Assembly (NCBI GenBank): GCA_023144635.1
Contig: JAGLFH010000053.1
Coordinates: forward strand, 1 to 46,499
Length of the DNA: 46,499 bases
Source of the DNA: Candidatus Auribacterota bacterium
GTDB lineage: Bacteria; Auribacterota; JAFGBW01; JAFGJP01
Direction: 5' to 3'
This document shows positions 33,571 through 42,380 of the stretch, piece after piece. Below the pieces are notes generated by a model. The model had not been told where the DNA came from. It saw only the letters and a program-made list of their open reading frames with translations, and searched no databases. Numbering within the stretch: the stretch's first letter is position 1; each line of letters begins with the position of its first letter. Position numbers and translations under genes: made by a program.

Positions 33571-34959
33571 ATGATTAAAAAAAGCTCTTTTTATTATTTT
33601 TTATCGGGATCAATTTTTATATTATGCTTTTTAGTAAATATTTCAGAGATTACCGCATTTAATGTTGATCCGGATGCATCACCATGCCCGGATCAACAAA
33701 ATAAAAAAAAAATAAAATCTCTTGATACTCCTCTTACCCTTGCAAAACTAATCGATATATCGTCTATTCAAAGCAAAGAGATCTTAGAAGGAAGATGGAA
33801 TATTGAACTTGATAAAATGGCATTAAGATCTACTTTATCTTCGTATTATCCGAGCGCAGATGTAATTTCAAACATACATTATTCCAACTTTACAGAGCTT
33901 GATAATATCGGTGATGCATTTAACGCGACATTAAATATCTCATGGAATATATTTAGTGCGTGGAAAATATTTTTCAAAGATGAACTTATAAATAAAAGCC
34001 TTAAAGCCGAGAGATTCAGAAAAGTTCAGATAAAGAAAAAATCAAGAGCAAAAGCTATAGCGCTTTATTATGATTACTGGGCTTCACACAATAAAATGGA
34101 AACAGTCCGTTTCGAAAGATCTCTTTTAGAAAAAGATTACTCTAATGCTAAATTTGCTTTTAAAAATGATATTATTTCAAAAAAAGAACTTCAAAACATG
34201 AAAAGAAAATGGGAAGGATCTGTGTGGAGATACGAGGAAAGTTCTTTAACTCTTGAGCAGTCAAAAAAAAAGTTGCTTAGTTTTATATTTTTGTCTCTAA
34301 CCACAAAAATATCTCCTCCGCCAGATCTGAAACTTCCCTCTCTTCAAACACTTGAAAACGCTATAGACACAACGCTCGAAACTTCTGAAAACATTTTACT
34401 CTCAAAAAGGCAGGTAGAAGAAGCAAAAAAAGCAGTCAAAAAAGCAAAATATAAAAGATGGACAAATTTCAGCACTTCTTTTTACGTTGGTAATTCTATT
34501 TCTCTCGATCATTTTAATCTGGAAGATGAAAGCAATGATTTTAATTACGGAGCGGACTTTAGCTGGCATTTTCCTTTATTTGATGCCGGTTATTATAAAC
34601 GTCTTCGCAGGCAGTCTGAAATTTCATATGAAAAAGCTGTTCTAGAACATGATGAACTCCCGGGAAAAATAATTGAAAAAGTTGCAAAAATGTGGAGATC
34701 ACTTATTGAAAAAAAGAAAAACATTGAACTTACAACTGATCTTCTTGAAAATACAAAAAAAGAATTTGAAATAATAAAACTCAAATTTGATTCCGGTGAT
34801 ATATCCAAAATAGAAATGGATAAAGCTATATTCGAGCTTCAAAAAATGAATACAGATCTTTTACAGAACAATTATGAATATATCGTAATGCATGCAAATA
34901 TGGATTTTTTTTGTGGTTACGATATTGAATGGATAAAAGAAACACTTAAGCAGAATTAA
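33571..34959 (+). CDS. TolC-like outer-membrane efflux protein
   Basis: The 462 residues count from the ATG at 33571; an in-frame TTG at 33559 adds four residues, and neither start has a good ribosome-binding site. A signal peptide (YYFLSGSIFILCFLVNISEITA) precedes two OEP-type repeats of long alpha-helical hairpins with short strands. FNATLNISWNIFSAWKIF and FNYGADFSWHFPLFDAGYYKR lie at equivalent places, and the repeat end is SGDISKIEMDKA. It would form the trimeric outer-membrane channel of the exporter encoded by the following genes. Confidence 0.82.
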   Translation: MIKKSSFYYFLSGSIFILCFLVNISEITAFNVDPDASPCPDQQNKKKIKSLDTPLTLAKLIDISSIQSKEILEGRWNIELDKMALRSTLSSYYPSADVISNIHYSNFTELDNIGDAFNATLNISWNIFSAWKIFFKDELINKSLKAERFRKVQIKKKSRAKAIALYYDYWASHNKMETVRFERSLLEKDYSNAKFAFKNDIISKKELQNMKRKWEGSVWRYEESSLTLEQSKKKLLSFIFLSLTTKISPPPDLKLPSLQTLENAIDTTLETSENILLSKRQVEEAKKAVKKAKYKRWTNFSTSFYVGNSISLDHFNLEDESNDFNYGADFSWHFPLFDAGYYKRLRRQSEISYEKAVLEHDELPGKIIEKVAKMWRSLIEKKKNIELTTDLLENTKKEFEIIKLKFDSGDISKIEMDKAIFELQKMNTDLLQNNYEYIVMHANMDFFCGYDIEWIKETLKQN

Positions 34960-34977
34960 TAAGGTATATGTAATAAA

Positions 34978-36216
34978 ATGAAAAGAATAGCGATTATAAT
35001 TTCAAGTATTGTATTTTCAGTAATTGCATGGTCTACTCACCCACAATATGACCCTCAGATAAATAACAGCCGCTACCATGCACCTAGAGTGCTTTATACT
35101 GATAGCAATACTCTTAGCTTGTTTCAAGTACAAAAAATGGACATTGATTCATATATAACTGAAACAGGATCCATACAATACAGAAATATTTTTACGGTTA
35201 ACTCCGAAGTAGGAGGAGAACTTAAAAAATGCTCAGTAAAAGCAGGTGATATAGTTAAAGTTGGAGACCTTTTAATAATTATCGAAAATGAAGAGCTCCT
35301 TCGAAGAAAAGATACAATCTGCCAAAGCCTAGAACAAGCAAAAACTGCCTTAATAAATTTCCAGAAGTACACAAAGGTTGAAAGAGCAACAAATCTAAAG
35401 CTGCAATTTCAACAGGCACAAGTTAAATATGATACTTCTTTAAAAACATTCAATCACTCTGATGAATTATTGAATAGAGGAATGATATCTAAAAAAGAAT
35501 TTGAACAGATTAAACTTGATTTTGATAATTCTAAAACACTGCTTGATCTTCAGAGATTAAAATCTGAAAAGCTGTTAAAGCTTGAAAAGGAAGAAGAAAA
35601 AAAACTGATAAACACAGTTGAGCTAATAGAACGTGAAGCTAAAAAGATCGAAGAAGAAAAATCAGCATTAAATGTTTTTGCTCCCGTATCTGGAAAAATC
35701 TTAAAATTATCTGATAAATTTCCTACAGAATACTGGGATTCCAATGCAGTTTTCGTTTCAAAAGGACAATTTGTAGCAACTATAGCAAATGAAAAAGGAA
35801 GATATGTTGAACTAAAACTTTTTGGAGACGATATTAAAGAAATAACGGTAAACGATCCCGTTGAAATATTCTTAACTGGAAACAGTGACAAGATCATTGA
35901 AGGTAAAGTACAAACAATCTCTCCCACCGGCCAATCATATGGTCAGTATAAAAGGTATCCTGTTATCGTCGATATAATAACAGATGCTGATTTTATCCGT
36001 CCAGGCTCACTTGTAAGATGCAGGTTTTTATCTGCATCAAGAAAAAACACCATTTCCATTCCAGTTGAGTTTCTTTTTTATAAACAGGGCAAAAAATATT
36101 GTAGAGTAAAAGAAAACGAAAGCATCATCGAAAAAACAGTTACTACAGGTATTGATAACGGCAAGTATATAGAGATAATAGACGGCTTAAAAAACGGTGA
36201 AGAAATAATCCTATAA
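34978..36216 (+). CDS. HlyD/MacA-like periplasmic adaptor protein
   Basis: This 412-residue membrane-fusion protein has one N-terminal membrane segment (IAIIISSIVFSVIAW). The lipoyl half-motif EVGGELKKCSVKAGDIVKVGDLLI comes first, then a long coiled-coil hairpin (residues ~110-225), and the second lipoyl half NVFAPVSGKILKL. Beta-barrel and membrane-proximal domains follow (LVRCRFL, SIPVEFLFYKQGKKYCRV). It bridges the inner-membrane pump and the TolC-like channel. It starts 18 bp after the channel gene. Confidence 0.88.
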   Translation: MKRIAIIISSIVFSVIAWSTHPQYDPQINNSRYHAPRVLYTDSNTLSLFQVQKMDIDSYITETGSIQYRNIFTVNSEVGGELKKCSVKAGDIVKVGDLLIIIENEELLRRKDTICQSLEQAKTALINFQKYTKVERATNLKLQFQQAQVKYDTSLKTFNHSDELLNRGMISKKEFEQIKLDFDNSKTLLDLQRLKSEKLLKLEKEEEKKLINTVELIEREAKKIEEEKSALNVFAPVSGKILKLSDKFPTEYWDSNAVFVSKGQFVATIANEKGRYVELKLFGDDIKEITVNDPVEIFLTGNSDKIIEGKVQTISPTGQSYGQYKRYPVIVDIITDADFIRPGSLVRCRFLSASRKNTISIPVEFLFYKQGKKYCRVKENESIIEKTVTTGIDNGKYIEIIDGLKNGEEIIL

Positions 36217-36280
36217 CATTTTATTGCTAAAAGTTTTCCTTCATCTTTACAGGTTAACTCACAACCCACAAAACAGAACA

Positions 36281-36967
36281 ATGATAACTCTTAAAAACAT
36301 TCATAAGACATTTGGGAAAAAGCCCTATGAAGTACATGCTATAAGAGGAGCTGACCTTAATATAGAAAAAGGAGAGGCTGTAGCTATATTCGGCCCATCA
36401 GGGTCAGGAAAGACAACGCTTTTAGAGATCATTGGTGTCCTTTCAAAAATAACGATAGGAGAATATTTTATTGGTAACGAAAATGTAAGTCTCATGAAGG
36501 ATTCAAAAAAAGCATATTTACGAAACAGCCGCTTTGGCTTTGTTTTTCAGACATTTAACCTTATACCTGATATGACAGTTTACCACAACGTGGAAGTCCC
36601 TTTACAATATTCAAAAGATATAAAAGGGAAAAAGAAAGATCTGATAAAGGCCGCAATTGAATCTGTTAGCTTAAGCCATAAATGCTGGCAGGTAGCAAAT
36701 AAACTATCCGGCGGAGAAAAACAAAGAGCATCTATTGCAAGAGCTATCGTTTTGGAGCCCGATATAATACTTGCAGATGAACCTACAGGAAACCTGGATT
36801 CTGAAAATGGTAAAATTGTGATAGACCTTTTAATGGATTTTTGGAAAAGAGGTAAGACACTTATACTTATTACACACAATGAATCTCTTGCAAAAAAATT
36901 CCCTAGAATACTTAAGATCTTCGATGGAAAGATAACATATGACGGTCCTCCGGAAAATTTTATTTAA
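36281..36967 (+). CDS. MacB/LolD-type ABC transporter ATPase
   Basis: The ATG at 36281 gives 228 residues; a longer reading from 36224 adds 19 non-conserved residues and is unlikely. It has Walker A GPSGSGKTT, Q-loop FQTFNLIPDMTVYHNVEVPL, signature LSGGEKQRASIARAIV, Walker B IILADEPTGNLDSENG and the H-loop LILITHN. This is the LolD/MacB/FtsE subfamily that works with FtsX-type permeases. Its end overlaps the permease gene by 29 bp. No obvious ribosome-binding site. Confidence 0.92.
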   Translation: MITLKNIHKTFGKKPYEVHAIRGADLNIEKGEAVAIFGPSGSGKTTLLEIIGVLSKITIGEYFIGNENVSLMKDSKKAYLRNSRFGFVFQTFNLIPDMTVYHNVEVPLQYSKDIKGKKKDLIKAAIESVSLSHKCWQVANKLSGGEKQRASIARAIVLEPDIILADEPTGNLDSENGKIVIDLLMDFWKRGKTLILITHNESLAKKFPRILKIFDGKITYDGPPENFI

Positions 36968-38210
36968 AATTAAAAAGACAGGCTTTAGAGGTGTTCCTTT
37001 AAACTTTAGGACTCTTTCAACTGTTGCAGGTATTGTTCTTGGCGTAGCAGCTTTAACAGCAAGTTTTAATTTCAGCGAAACTGCACGTAAAGAAATCTTA
37101 AAAAGTATTGAAGGAATGACTAATGACCTTGTTTTCATAAGAAACTTAAGTATTTCCGGAAAAAGCAGTAAAAAAGCAAAAGAATCTGTAAGTGAATCTT
37201 TCCATGATGAAGATTCAAGGATAAAGAATCTAATTACTGGTAAAAATGCTGAACTGCTTACTGAAAGCATAAATGAACTCGATGGCGCAAGTCCTGTAAT
37301 AAAAGATACTTTTACTATTATGCTTCCTCATGTAAAAAGAAACCGATTTTCGCTTCTAGGAGTAAACTCTGAATTTTCCAACATATTCAGAATAAGATTT
37401 TTCAAAGGAAGATTCTTTTACCCATATGAAGAACTTTCAAATAAAAGATTATGCATTATATCAAAAGATACAGCTTTGGAAATTTTTGGTCGAGAAAAAG
37501 TTATCGGTAAGTATTTATCTTTATATGACACAGAGCTAAAAATCATAGGCATAATAGATGATTTTGAAAACACCCCTTTCATAGATAAAACCAATATAGT
37601 TATTACCCCTTATAGCACTTTTATTAACTTAACAGGGAAAAGTGATATCCCGCATTTCCTGGTAACACGCCTTAAAAAAGATTCAGATAATACTTTGGCT
37701 ATCGCAAAAATAGAAACTGTTCTTATGAGGAACCGAAATGAAAAACTATTTAAGATCTGGGATCAAAACCATTATATTGAAAAAAGAAAGCAAATGGCCC
37801 GTACAGTAGAATGGTTAGTAACAAGCATATCTTTTTTAATATTATTTGTTGCAAGCATAAGCTGTTCAAACATAATGATACTTTCCGTAAACCAGAGAAC
37901 ACAGGAAATAGGTATCAGAAGAGCAGTCGGTGCAACAAAAATAGATATACTCGGCATGTTCCTTTTTGAAGGATTTATTTTGATGACTGCCGGCGGCTTG
38001 CTAGGTATTATCGGCGGTTTTTTTCTTACCTCTGAGATATTAAAGCCACTCCCAACACTTATAAGCAGTTATAAGGGGTGGCAATTCGATTTTACTGCTT
38101 TTTCTGTGATAAGGACTCTCGGAGTACTTTTTTTAATAGCATTTATATCAAGCCTGATCCCGGCATGGCATGCTGCAAAGCTTGATCCTGCTCAAGCTTT
38201 GAGGCAGTAA
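36939..38210 (+). CDS. FtsX/MacB-type ABC transporter permease
   Basis: The 423 residues have the MacB topology: one N-terminal helix (TLSTVAGIVLGVAALTASF), a large periplasmic domain of ~230 residues, and three C-terminal helices. Conserved marks are QEIGIRRAVGATKIDILGMFLFEG and the end SSLIPAWHAAKLDPAQALRQ. With the ATPase it makes a mechanotransmission pump that drives substrates from the periplasm through the adaptor and the TolC-like channel. It is last in the five-gene operon. Confidence 0.9.
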   Translation: MTVLRKILFKIKKTGFRGVPLNFRTLSTVAGIVLGVAALTASFNFSETARKEILKSIEGMTNDLVFIRNLSISGKSSKKAKESVSESFHDEDSRIKNLITGKNAELLTESINELDGASPVIKDTFTIMLPHVKRNRFSLLGVNSEFSNIFRIRFFKGRFFYPYEELSNKRLCIISKDTALEIFGREKVIGKYLSLYDTELKIIGIIDDFENTPFIDKTNIVITPYSTFINLTGKSDIPHFLVTRLKKDSDNTLAIAKIETVLMRNRNEKLFKIWDQNHYIEKRKQMARTVEWLVTSISFLILFVASISCSNIMILSVNQRTQEIGIRRAVGATKIDILGMFLFEGFILMTAGGLLGIIGGFFLTSEILKPLPTLISSYKGWQFDFTAFSVIRTLGVLFLIAFISSLIPAWHAAKLDPAQALRQ

Positions 38211-38290
38211 AAGAAAGAAACAAATTTGAAATTAAAAGTTTAAAGTGCCTAAAGTTAAGGAACGCTTCCGCTGATAATTATAATAATTAA

Positions 38291-38332
38291 CCACAGAGAG
38301 CACAGAGCACACAGAGAGTAGAGGGAATAAAA
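38291..38332 (+). repeat. CACAGAG-type dispersed repeat, copy 1
   Basis: CCACAGAGAGCACAGAGCAC is followed by ACAGAGAGTAGAGGGAATAA. Every base recurs in copy 2 at 38423-38493 apart from a 29-bp insertion there. An inverted relative lies at 42521-42548. Confidence 0.65.
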
Positions 38333-38360
38333 GCAGATAAACACGAGATTAAAAAGAATA

Positions 38361-38404
38361 GGACGCAGATTTGCGCAGAAAAAAGGGATTTACAGGATCA
38401 GAGG
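38361..38404 (+). repeat. GGACGCAGATTT dispersed repeat
   Basis: GGACGCAGATTTGCGCAG, then GATTTACAGGATCAGAGG. The near-matching copy at 1884-1920 lacks the GCGCAG segment. Found only between genes. Confidence 0.5.
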
Positions 38405-38422
38405 GGTTTATTTGAAAGCTGA

Positions 38423-38493
38423 CCACAGAGAGCACAGAGCACATCAAAGATCCGCCAGCGCTTTGTGGAGGACAGAGAGTAGAGGGAATAAAA
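38423..38493 (+). repeat. CACAGAG-type dispersed repeat, copy 2, with insertion
   Basis: Identical to copy 1 across its 21-base left and 21-base right halves, but split by 29 bp at 38444-38472. The insert contains TCCGCCA-GCGCTTTG-TGGAGGA, a stem-loop with one mismatch. Its right junction allows a short ACA duplication. Confidence 0.65.
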
Positions 38494-38774
38494 AACAAAA
38501 AAGTAAAATTGATTTTCTCTGTGATATTTCATATTATATATAGTGTATCTTACAAAGGACTTTTAAGTAAGAAAAGATAATTTATTACATAATATTTCAA
38601 AAGTTGGTCCTTATATATATGATTTAACTATTACCCGTGAATTAATTGAGGAACCAGGGTGAAGAAAAACAAAAGGTTGTTACTATTAAAGAAGATTATA
38701 AAATTATCATTCTAAACTAGAAAATAAATAAAGTAGGGATAAGAAGTTATAGTTTAAAATAAATTTGATTGTAT

Positions 38775-38780
38775 TATAAT
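38775..38780 (+). promoter_or_regulatory. -10 box of the methyltransferase-TIR operon
   Basis: A perfect TATAAT lies 35 bp before the methyltransferase start. The -35 region is weak (TTTAAA at 38753-38758, 16-nt spacer). Confidence 0.4.
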
Positions 38781-38814
38781 CAAAAACAAAGCATTTATTA
38801 TTTAGGTGGATAAA

Positions 38815-39822
38815 TTGAAAGCAATCTCTTTATTTTCTGGTGCTGGCGGCATGGATATAGGTTTTATTAAGGCTGGCATTAAAGTTATTTGGGCTATTGA
38901 TAAAGATAAAGACTCTGTGGAGACTTATAGAAAAAATATTGATGATCATATAGTTTGTGATGATATTCATAATCTACAGATAAAAGCTATTCCAGATGCT
39001 GATGTAATTTTTGGAGGCCCTGCATGTCAAGGTTTTTCAATAGCAGGAAAAATGAATGTTAATGATCCTCGAAATATTTTAATTTGGAATTTCTTTAAAA
39101 TTGTTAAAGAAAAAAAACCAAAAGTTTTTATTATGGAAAACGTAAAAAACTTAGTAAAAAATAGGCGGTTTGTACAAATAAAGAACAGTTTAATTAGTGA
39201 ATATGAAAAAATAGGATATGATCTTATTGTTAAAATTTTAAACAGTAAAAATTATGGTGTCCCACAATCTAGAGAACGAGTTATTTTTATTGGTATCAAC
39301 AAAAATAACTCGTTAAGGACTTTTGACTTTCGTTCTTTGTTTAAACAGAATAAACGAGAGATTTCAGTCAAAGAAGCTTTGCTAAATCTTTACAAGAAAA
39401 AGGTATCTCTTGATGGAAGCATTGCTAAGGTTGTTATAGCTAATAGACCTGTTTTGAGAAACACTCCATATTCAGGTATGATTTTAAATGGTTCAGGTCG
39501 ACCTGTAGATATTAGTAAACCATCTCCTACACTTACTGCTACGATGGGAGGGAATAGGACACCTGTAATTGATGGGCATTATTTACTCGGAAAGAAAAAA
39601 TCGGATTGGTTTAAGTACTGTCATAATTCATTAAAACTTGGAAAGAAAGTGACTAAGGTTCCATCATATATTAGGAGGCTGACTGTTGCTGAAGTTGCTA
39701 CATTACAGACTTTTCCTGTTTCTTATAAGTTTTCAGGTAGTACAAGTTCTAAATATCGACAGATAGGTAATGCAGTTCCTCCCCTTATGGCAAAAGAGAT
39801 TGCAACCTGTTTAATGAGGTAA
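38815..39822 (+). CDS. C5-cytosine DNA methyltransferase
   Basis: The 335 residues count from a TTG at 38815, which has AGGTGG five bases upstream; a GTG at 38806 would lie inside that site. Motif order: I SLFSGAGGMDIGF, IV GGPACQGFS with catalytic Cys71, VI IMENVKNL, VIII VPQSRERVIFIGI, IX RRLTVAEVATLQTFP and X YRQIGNAVPP. It methylates cytosine C5 in a specific site; the short target-recognition region (~residues 165-265) is not recognisable. The usual P-C of motif IV is A-C. No restriction endonuclease or Vsr gene is present; the partner 7 bp downstream is an NTPase-TIR protein. Confidence 0.92.
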   Translation: MKAISLFSGAGGMDIGFIKAGIKVIWAIDKDKDSVETYRKNIDDHIVCDDIHNLQIKAIPDADVIFGGPACQGFSIAGKMNVNDPRNILIWNFFKIVKEKKPKVFIMENVKNLVKNRRFVQIKNSLISEYEKIGYDLIVKILNSKNYGVPQSRERVIFIGINKNNSLRTFDFRSLFKQNKREISVKEALLNLYKKKVSLDGSIAKVVIANRPVLRNTPYSGMILNGSGRPVDISKPSPTLTATMGGNRTPVIDGHYLLGKKKSDWFKYCHNSLKLGKKVTKVPSYIRRLTVAEVATLQTFPVSYKFSGSTSSKYRQIGNAVPPLMAKEIATCLMR

Positions 39823-39829
39823 GGATTAT

Positions 39830-42262
39830 ATGATTAATAGAGATGAATTAAAGGCAATTTCTGAAACATTAAAAAAATATAATAAACCAGATGGATTTTA
39901 TGACTCTGGAACACCTGAAGGAAGGAAAAGAAATCTTGAGTTTTTAGATAATTGCTATATTGATCCACTGAAAGGTAATGAAGTTCTTAGATCATTAATG
40001 TCACAAAATCATGCTTTTTTAGTTGGTAGAAAAGGAACAGGGAAGAGCACAATATTTCTTAAGTCTCAAGTTGAATCACAGAAAAACAACAATTTACTTA
40101 CAAGTTATATAGATGTCAGAGATCTTTTTGAAAATGTAAAACGAAAACTTACTTATAGTGTTGATAATATTTCAACATTAAGCATTACAAATAAAGCTGA
40201 ACTCCTTACCTTGTTTGTGTCAAGAGTTTTAAAAAAAGTATTTTCGGCTATTGTTTATAAGTATTCAGATGATTTTTTGTCCCCTATCATTTCAGAAACA
40301 AAAAAAAATAAACTTGATAAGATACAACCTGACCTTAAAACAATAATATCTGATTATTTAGATTTGGAGATTGAAGATGTTAAGGATTTAATTAAAGGTG
40401 TTGACAACACAGAAGAAAAAGATTTATTTCCATTTGTTTGTTCTAAGCTTAATGTTGTTACAATATTAGACCAGATTAGAACTATATTTTATAGAGAAAA
40501 AATCAACAGCTTACATTTATATATTGATGACTTCAATGAATTGCCTGTTCTTGTTCAAAAATGCTTGCTGTTTATTATTTTGGAAACTTTTTATCACAGA
40601 ACAGATAGGATGTTTATTTTTAAAGTCGCTAAATACCCTGGCATGGTTGATTATGGTTCTATCGATCGCAGCAAAATTGAAACAATTTATCTAGATTTTC
40701 ATGATCTATATAGTGCACATCACAAGGATTTTATTTCTAGAGCCCAATTTGCTAAAGACAAGATTGAAGAACTTTTAAACAAAAGATGTCAATATTTGTA
40801 TAGTAAAACTTTTGATAAATATATATCAAAAGGTGAATACAACGATTTTATTGACAAGCTCTTTGAAATTTCATTAGGTATACCTAGATATATTGGTTGG
40901 CTTTTGGATTACTCTACAAAATATTTAAATAAAGACAATACTGTGAGTATTTCTTCATTAGAAAAAGCAAGTAAAAGTTATTATTTATCGTACATAGAAA
41001 CATTATTACAAAAAACAGCTATATTACAAAAACCACACCGTTTTAAGAAAGATGTTTATAATATTATTGAACTTTTAGCCAAAATTGTTGAAGAAATAAG
41101 AATTTTGAAATCCAAGATATCTATACGATACAAAAAGTATTCTAAATTAAAAAATCCGCCAGCTAGCCACTTTTATGTTAACAAAACATACGAACTTGTA
41201 TTTGAGTTGCTTGAGCTAAACCTTTTTGTAAACAAATATAGAGAAGCAAAAAACAAATCATCAAATCAGGTTACAATTTTTTCTTTAAATCATGGTTTGT
41301 GTGCAAAATTTGGCATTCCATTCGGTAGACCCCTAGGAAAAGAATATAGAGATTATCAAATAGAAACTGTTTTTGATATGTCAAATATTGTAAAAGAACA
41401 CCTAATGAGTAGCGTAAAGTACAAGTGTGATATTTGTAATTCTGAGATCAATGAAGAAGCTTATAAGGTTATAAGTCAATTTGGATATACATGTTTAAAA
41501 TGTAAAAAAGGAGAAGTAACTCGGATTGTCGAATCTCCTTTGTCTGTGCTTATAAAAAATAGGTGCACTACATTAGAATTACTAGATGAACCTTCAGTTG
41601 AGTTGCTCTTTAGTTTAAAAGAAAAAGATATTACCGAGAAACCTGTTTATAAAATTGCAGAAGAGACTAATTATTCTTATCAACTACTCGGTTTTAAGAA
41701 TAAATACTTAATAAGTAAAGGATTGACTTCTAAAGAAGATAAATATGATTCTGTAAAAGGTTCGAAAAGAGTTTTCTATTCTTTAAAAGATAAAGCTCAT
41801 GAAATATTTAAAGATCCTGTGAAGCTAGAGGAATTAGTTAATGATTATGAAAAGCTCGAATACGAATATGACGTTGCTATTTCCTTTGCCAGTGAGAACA
41901 GAAACGTTGCATTGGATATTGCAAAAGAGTGTAAGAATAGAGGTTTTAATATTTTTTATGATGAAAAGGCTAGAGCTAAGTTATGGGGAAAAGATCTTTA
42001 TCAAGACTTATATCAGATCTATTCAAAAAAATCGCAATATTGCTTAATCATTATTTCTAAACATTATCCAGATAAAGACTGGACAAAGCATGAATTAAAA
42101 GCAGCACAAGAAAGAGATTTTAAATCCCAAGAAGAATATATTTTACCCTTGAGACTTGATGATACAGAGATAAAAGGTCTTCGTAGTACTGTTGGTTATA
42201 TAACTTATAATGATGATGAACATGAAATTGTAGATTTGATTCAAGCCAAGCTAAATAAATAG
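39830..42262 (+). CDS. P-loop NTPase - zinc ribbon - TIR domain protein (putative defence effector)
   Basis: This 810-residue multidomain protein has Walker A GRKGTGKST at 66-74 and a probable Walker B LHLYIDD at 228-234, followed by FNELP. A long helical region with a winged-helix look spans ~380-520. A zinc ribbon (C533/C536 and C555/C558) follows, then a probable DNA-binding-like segment, and a TIR domain at ~678-810. The TIR has YDVAISFASENR, IFYDEKARAKLWG and KDWTKHEL; Glu755 aligns with the catalytic NADase Glu of SARM1-type TIRs. No signal or membrane segment. By analogy with STAND/TIR systems it would sense invading DNA and deplete NAD+. The NTPase family is not one I recognise. It lies 7 bp after the methyltransferase. 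Confidence 0.8.
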   Translation: MINRDELKAISETLKKYNKPDGFYDSGTPEGRKRNLEFLDNCYIDPLKGNEVLRSLMSQNHAFLVGRKGTGKSTIFLKSQVESQKNNNLLTSYIDVRDLFENVKRKLTYSVDNISTLSITNKAELLTLFVSRVLKKVFSAIVYKYSDDFLSPIISETKKNKLDKIQPDLKTIISDYLDLEIEDVKDLIKGVDNTEEKDLFPFVCSKLNVVTILDQIRTIFYREKINSLHLYIDDFNELPVLVQKCLLFIILETFYHRTDRMFIFKVAKYPGMVDYGSIDRSKIETIYLDFHDLYSAHHKDFISRAQFAKDKIEELLNKRCQYLYSKTFDKYISKGEYNDFIDKLFEISLGIPRYIGWLLDYSTKYLNKDNTVSISSLEKASKSYYLSYIETLLQKTAILQKPHRFKKDVYNIIELLAKIVEEIRILKSKISIRYKKYSKLKNPPASHFYVNKTYELVFELLELNLFVNKYREAKNKSSNQVTIFSLNHGLCAKFGIPFGRPLGKEYRDYQIETVFDMSNIVKEHLMSSVKYKCDICNSEINEEAYKVISQFGYTCLKCKKGEVTRIVESPLSVLIKNRCTTLELLDEPSVELLFSLKEKDITEKPVYKIAEETNYSYQLLGFKNKYLISKGLTSKEDKYDSVKGSKRVFYSLKDKAHEIFKDPVKLEELVNDYEKLEYEYDVAISFASENRNVALDIAKECKNRGFNIFYDEKARAKLWGKDLYQDLYQIYSKKSQYCLIIISKHYPDKDWTKHELKAAQERDFKSQEEYILPLRLDDTEIKGLRSTVGYITYNDDEHEIVDLIQAKLNK

Positions 42263-42363
42263 TTATCGTCCTATTATTAGCAGCTTAGCCAAAAAATCTT
42301 ATTTCATTAAATTCCCTGTATTCAGAGTCAAATTTCTTATTTCTGTAGCGCATACAAATTTGA

Positions 42364-42380
42364 GCGGAGAGGGAGAGATT
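42364..42380 (-). other. tRNA-Ser-like 3'-end fragment, degenerate
   Basis: GCGGAGAGGGAGAGATT resembles the complement of a tRNA-Ser acceptor and T-arm end and is a one-mismatch direct repeat of 42563-42579. What follows does not fold as a tRNA. Confidence 0.4.

Larger units (their letters stand above)
38211..38774. other. Repeat-rich spacer at the left edge of the methyltransferase-TIR island
   Basis: No gene is seen in about 600 bp. The left half holds two CACAGAG-type repeats and a GGACGCAGATTT repeat (listed separately). The right half is AT-rich and carries the promoter candidate of the methyltransferase. Confidence 0.6.

Noticed and set aside
36224-36280. N-terminal extension of the exporter ATPase
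   Set aside because: The 19 extra residues are unlike any ABC ATPase start, and the ATG at 36281 fits the family N-terminus (ITLKNIHKTFG).
33008-38210. LolCDE lipoprotein-releasing system
   Set aside because: There is one FtsX-type permease together with an HlyD adaptor and TolC-like protein, which is the MacAB-TolC layout.
38291-38493. CRISPR array
   Set aside because: Only two direct copies, with a short insertion and no regular spacers or cas genes.
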